From Lachnospiraceae bacterium (lineage in GTDB: Bacteria > Bacillota > Clostridia > Lachnospirales > Lachnospiraceae), in NCBI GenBank assembly GCA_021203205.1, contig JAJQBQ010000003.1:1-40160 (forward strand): DNA of 40,160 nt. The letters run 5' to 3'. The notes under the pieces were generated by a model, which was not told the origin of the DNA, did no database searches, and was given only the letters and a program-made list of their open reading frames with translations. Below are positions 38,416 to 40,160 of this stretch, one piece after another; position 1 is the stretch's first letter, and each line of letters opens with the position of its first letter. Both the position numbers and the translations under genes were made by a program.

Positions 38416-39927
38416 CTATGTCTCCGCACATCGGTAGGCGCCGGCTTCGAGCAGATGATCTGTCCGAATATTTTCCTGCCCCTCCAGGTCCGCAATGGTT
38501 CGCGCTACCTTGAGCAGCTTATAGTAAGATCTGGCGCTTAAGTTCCACATTTCAAACATCTGCGAGGCGAGAGTTTCTTCGGCAGAGCCCAGTTCACAGA
38601 AAGTCTTCACCGCGGATGGCGTCAGATCGCTGTTGCAGCGGAAAGGTGTTCCCTTGTAGCGTGCCGTCTGTACTTCACGGACGGCGGTTACCTGCTTCCG
38701 CATGGTGGCGGAGTCCAGCTCCGGTTCGCTCGTCCGCCCGAGATCCTCGAAGGTGAGAGGGGAGGCCTGGGCACGCAGGTCGATGCGGTCCAAAAACGGG
38801 CCGCCGAGCTTTCCGAAGTATTTTTTGCGCTCATATTCCGTACAGCTGCAGCGGCTTAAATCCGGCCAGAAGCCGCAGGGGCACAGATTCGCGCTGCAGA
38901 CCAGGATGAAATTCGCCGGAAAGGTGTAATTTCCGTCGACGCGGGAGATGGAGACGGTTTTATCCTCCAGCGGCTGGCGCAGTACCTCGATGACGCTGCG
39001 GGAAAACTCCGGCGTTTCGTCTAAGAAGAGGACGCCGTTTTGCGCCAGCGTGATTTCCCCTGGCTTCGGCATCCGGCCGCCGCCCGCCATGCCCTTTGAG
39101 GTGATGGTGTGGTGCGGGGCGCGGAACGGTCTGGTGCGGATGAGCGGACGCTCATCCATAAGGCCTGCGATACTGTAAATCTTTGTCACCTCGAGGCTTT
39201 CCTCCCAGGTCATGGGCGGCAGGATGCCGGCGATACGCTTTGCAGTCATGCTTTTTCCGGAGCCCGGCGGGCCCACGATCATCAGGTTATGGCCGCCCGC
39301 CGCGGCAATCATGGCGGCTCTTTTCAGAAAAAGCTGCCCGTGAACATCCGAGAAATCCGGCACGGCTTCGTCGGAAAGAGCGGTTTCTTCGCGGACGGGC
39401 GGATCGGCCGGCTCTTCCTCCATTTTCATGATGCGGATAAACTGGGAGAAGGAGTGCACCGGAATGACACGAATCCCCTGAATCAGTCCGCCCTCAGCCG
39501 CATTTTCCTCGGGCACATAGCAGGCATTCATGCCGTGCTCCTTTGCGTAGCACACCATCGGCAGCACACCGCGAATCCTGCGGATGGAGCCGTCGAGGCC
39601 CAGCTCCCCGAAAAACATCTTCCCGGGGACAGACTCTTCCGGCAAAATTCCCAGACAGACGAGCAGGGCGGCGGCCACCGCAAGATCAAAGCCGGTGCCG
39701 CTCTTTGGCAGATCCGCCGGCGCGAGATTTATGGTGATGCGCTTCGGCGGGATGCGGATGCCCGAGCTCATCAGAGCGTTGCGCACCCGCTCCCTGGCTT
39801 CCTTTACCTCACCGGAAAGCATGCCGATCATCTCCAGCATCGGCAGACCCTCTGAGGCGTTTGCTTCTACAGTCACGCCGCGAATCTCGATTCCCGCGAT
39901 GGCGGCGGTTTCAACCTTACAAAACAT
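38416..39927 (-). CDS. yifB: YifB/ComM-family Mg-chelatase-like AAA+ ATPase
   Basis: A full-length 503-residue AAA+ ATPase of the ComM/YifB family. The N-terminal Lon-protease-like ChlI domain (about 15-140) includes ITINLAPADLPKSGTGFDL. The ATPase has Walker A GPPGSGKSM at about residue 220, Walker B VLFLDETPEF, and FRAPHHTITSKGMAGGG. ANLCPCGFWPDLSRCSCTEYE is the characteristic Cys-rich insertion. The C-terminal Mg_chelatase_C domain has NLSARSYYKLLKVARTIADL. In Haemophilus and Vibrio, ComM is a branch-migration helicase acting in natural transformation, and its neighbour dprA supports the same role here. AAGGAGG precedes the ATG. No promoter is certain in 39928-40160, an AT-rich stretch without visible genes. 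Confidence 0.95.
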   Translation of the reverse strand: MFCKVETAAIAGIEIRGVTVEANASEGLPMLEMIGMLSGEVKEARERVRNALMSSGIRIPPKRITINLAPADLPKSGTGFDLAVAAALLVCLGILPEESVPGKMFFGELGLDGSIRRIRGVLPMVCYAKEHGMNACYVPEENAAEGGLIQGIRVIPVHSFSQFIRIMKMEEEPADPPVREETALSDEAVPDFSDVHGQLFLKRAAMIAAAGGHNLMIVGPPGSGKSMTAKRIAGILPPMTWEESLEVTKIYSIAGLMDERPLIRTRPFRAPHHTITSKGMAGGGRMPKPGEITLAQNGVLFLDETPEFSRSVIEVLRQPLEDKTVSISRVDGNYTFPANFILVCSANLCPCGFWPDLSRCSCTEYERKKYFGKLGGPFLDRIDLRAQASPLTFEDLGRTSEPELDSATMRKQVTAVREVQTARYKGTPFRCNSDLTPSAVKTFCELGSAEETLASQMFEMWNLSARSYYKLLKVARTIADLEGQENIRTDHLLEAGAYRCAET

Positions 39928-40160
39928 GGGCGGGCTCCCTCCTTAATTTTAATAATTTCTATATATTGGTTATAAATCTATTCACTTAAAACCGTTCGAT
40001 TACGAATTCTCATACGTCCTTTTTGGTGCAGGGGACGGAAATTCATGAATCCGTGTGAAAAAGCGGCAAAATGTTTTGCATTCCGGCAAAAATGTCCGTT
40101 TTTTTCATTTCCTTTACGCAAATTCGTGACTCCGCCCCCTGTTGTTAAGATGTAAGAGAG

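Overview
This 40-kb window looks like chromosomal DNA from a Gram-positive anaerobe of the Lachnospiraceae / Clostridium cluster XIVa type. I base this on AGGAGG-type ribosome sites, consensus sigma-A promoters, U-tract terminators, an AgrA-like LytTR regulator with a GHKL kinase, a split cobalamin methionine synthase with a separate activation protein, an Amt-GlnK fusion, a DUF815 ATPase and the yifB-dprA pair. Most genes look moderately GC-rich. Two stretches are visibly more AT-rich and look accessory: the broken Rpn-type gene at the left end and the AAA-ATPase/nuclease gene near 20 kb. The species cannot be fixed from the sequence alone.

Layout. 0-1.4 kb: terminators, then a deleted PD-(D/E)XK (Rpn-type) gene. 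1.4-1.7 kb: a consensus promoter and strong terminator around a possible structured RNA. 1.9-9.2 kb (+): HAD phosphatase, hypoxanthine phosphoribosyltransferase, NCS2 purine permease, Amt-GlnK ammonium transporter behind a leader with two terminators, a DUF3791 protein and chorismate synthase. 9.4-15.4 kb (-): MetH without its reactivation domain, the separate reactivation protein, a flavin reductase and an aldose-1-epimerase-like protein. 15.6-19.5 kb: GH43 enzyme (+), then HD hydrolase, CobW-type GTPase and SDR oxidoreductase (-). 19.7-26.2 kb: AAA-ATPase/nuclease (+), GH42 beta-galactosidase (+), convergent glycogen branching enzyme (-). 26.3-33.1 kb (+): a highly structured intergenic element, TetR regulator, LytTR response regulator, soluble GHKL kinase and two ABC half-transporters. 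33.2-33.5 kb: a compact convergent locus that looks like a type I toxin-antitoxin module. 33.9-40 kb: DUF815 ATPase, L,D-transpeptidase and tRNA-Trp (+), then dprA and yifB (-).

How the genes work together. The permease and Hpt form a purine salvage pair. The flavin reductase, activation protein and truncated MetH plausibly form a complete cobalamin methionine synthase with its reductive reactivation route. The LytTR regulator, kinase and ABC pair look like a self-contained signal-responsive exporter; a 21-bp-period direct repeat sits exactly where an activator of the ABC promoter should bind. GH43, GH42, the epimerase and GlgB handle carbohydrate.

Two observations stand out. First, at 33.2-33.5 kb a 23-codon hydrophobic reading frame (-) and a short RNA driven by a consensus promoter (+) converge on one perfect bidirectional terminator. 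The RNA carries a 14-base exact copy complementary to the toxin start-codon region and a second 9-base complementary block. This is the architecture of Fst/par_pAD1-type systems. Second, about ten otherwise ordinary enzymes carry long, hydrophilic, low-complexity in-frame segments, many visibly tandem-repetitive, at loop or inter-domain positions. In three unrelated genes (metH, GH43, glgB) the repeats share a 72-bp period. Intergenic tandem arrays of about 70 and 35 bp also occur. I know of no established explanation for such a concentration.
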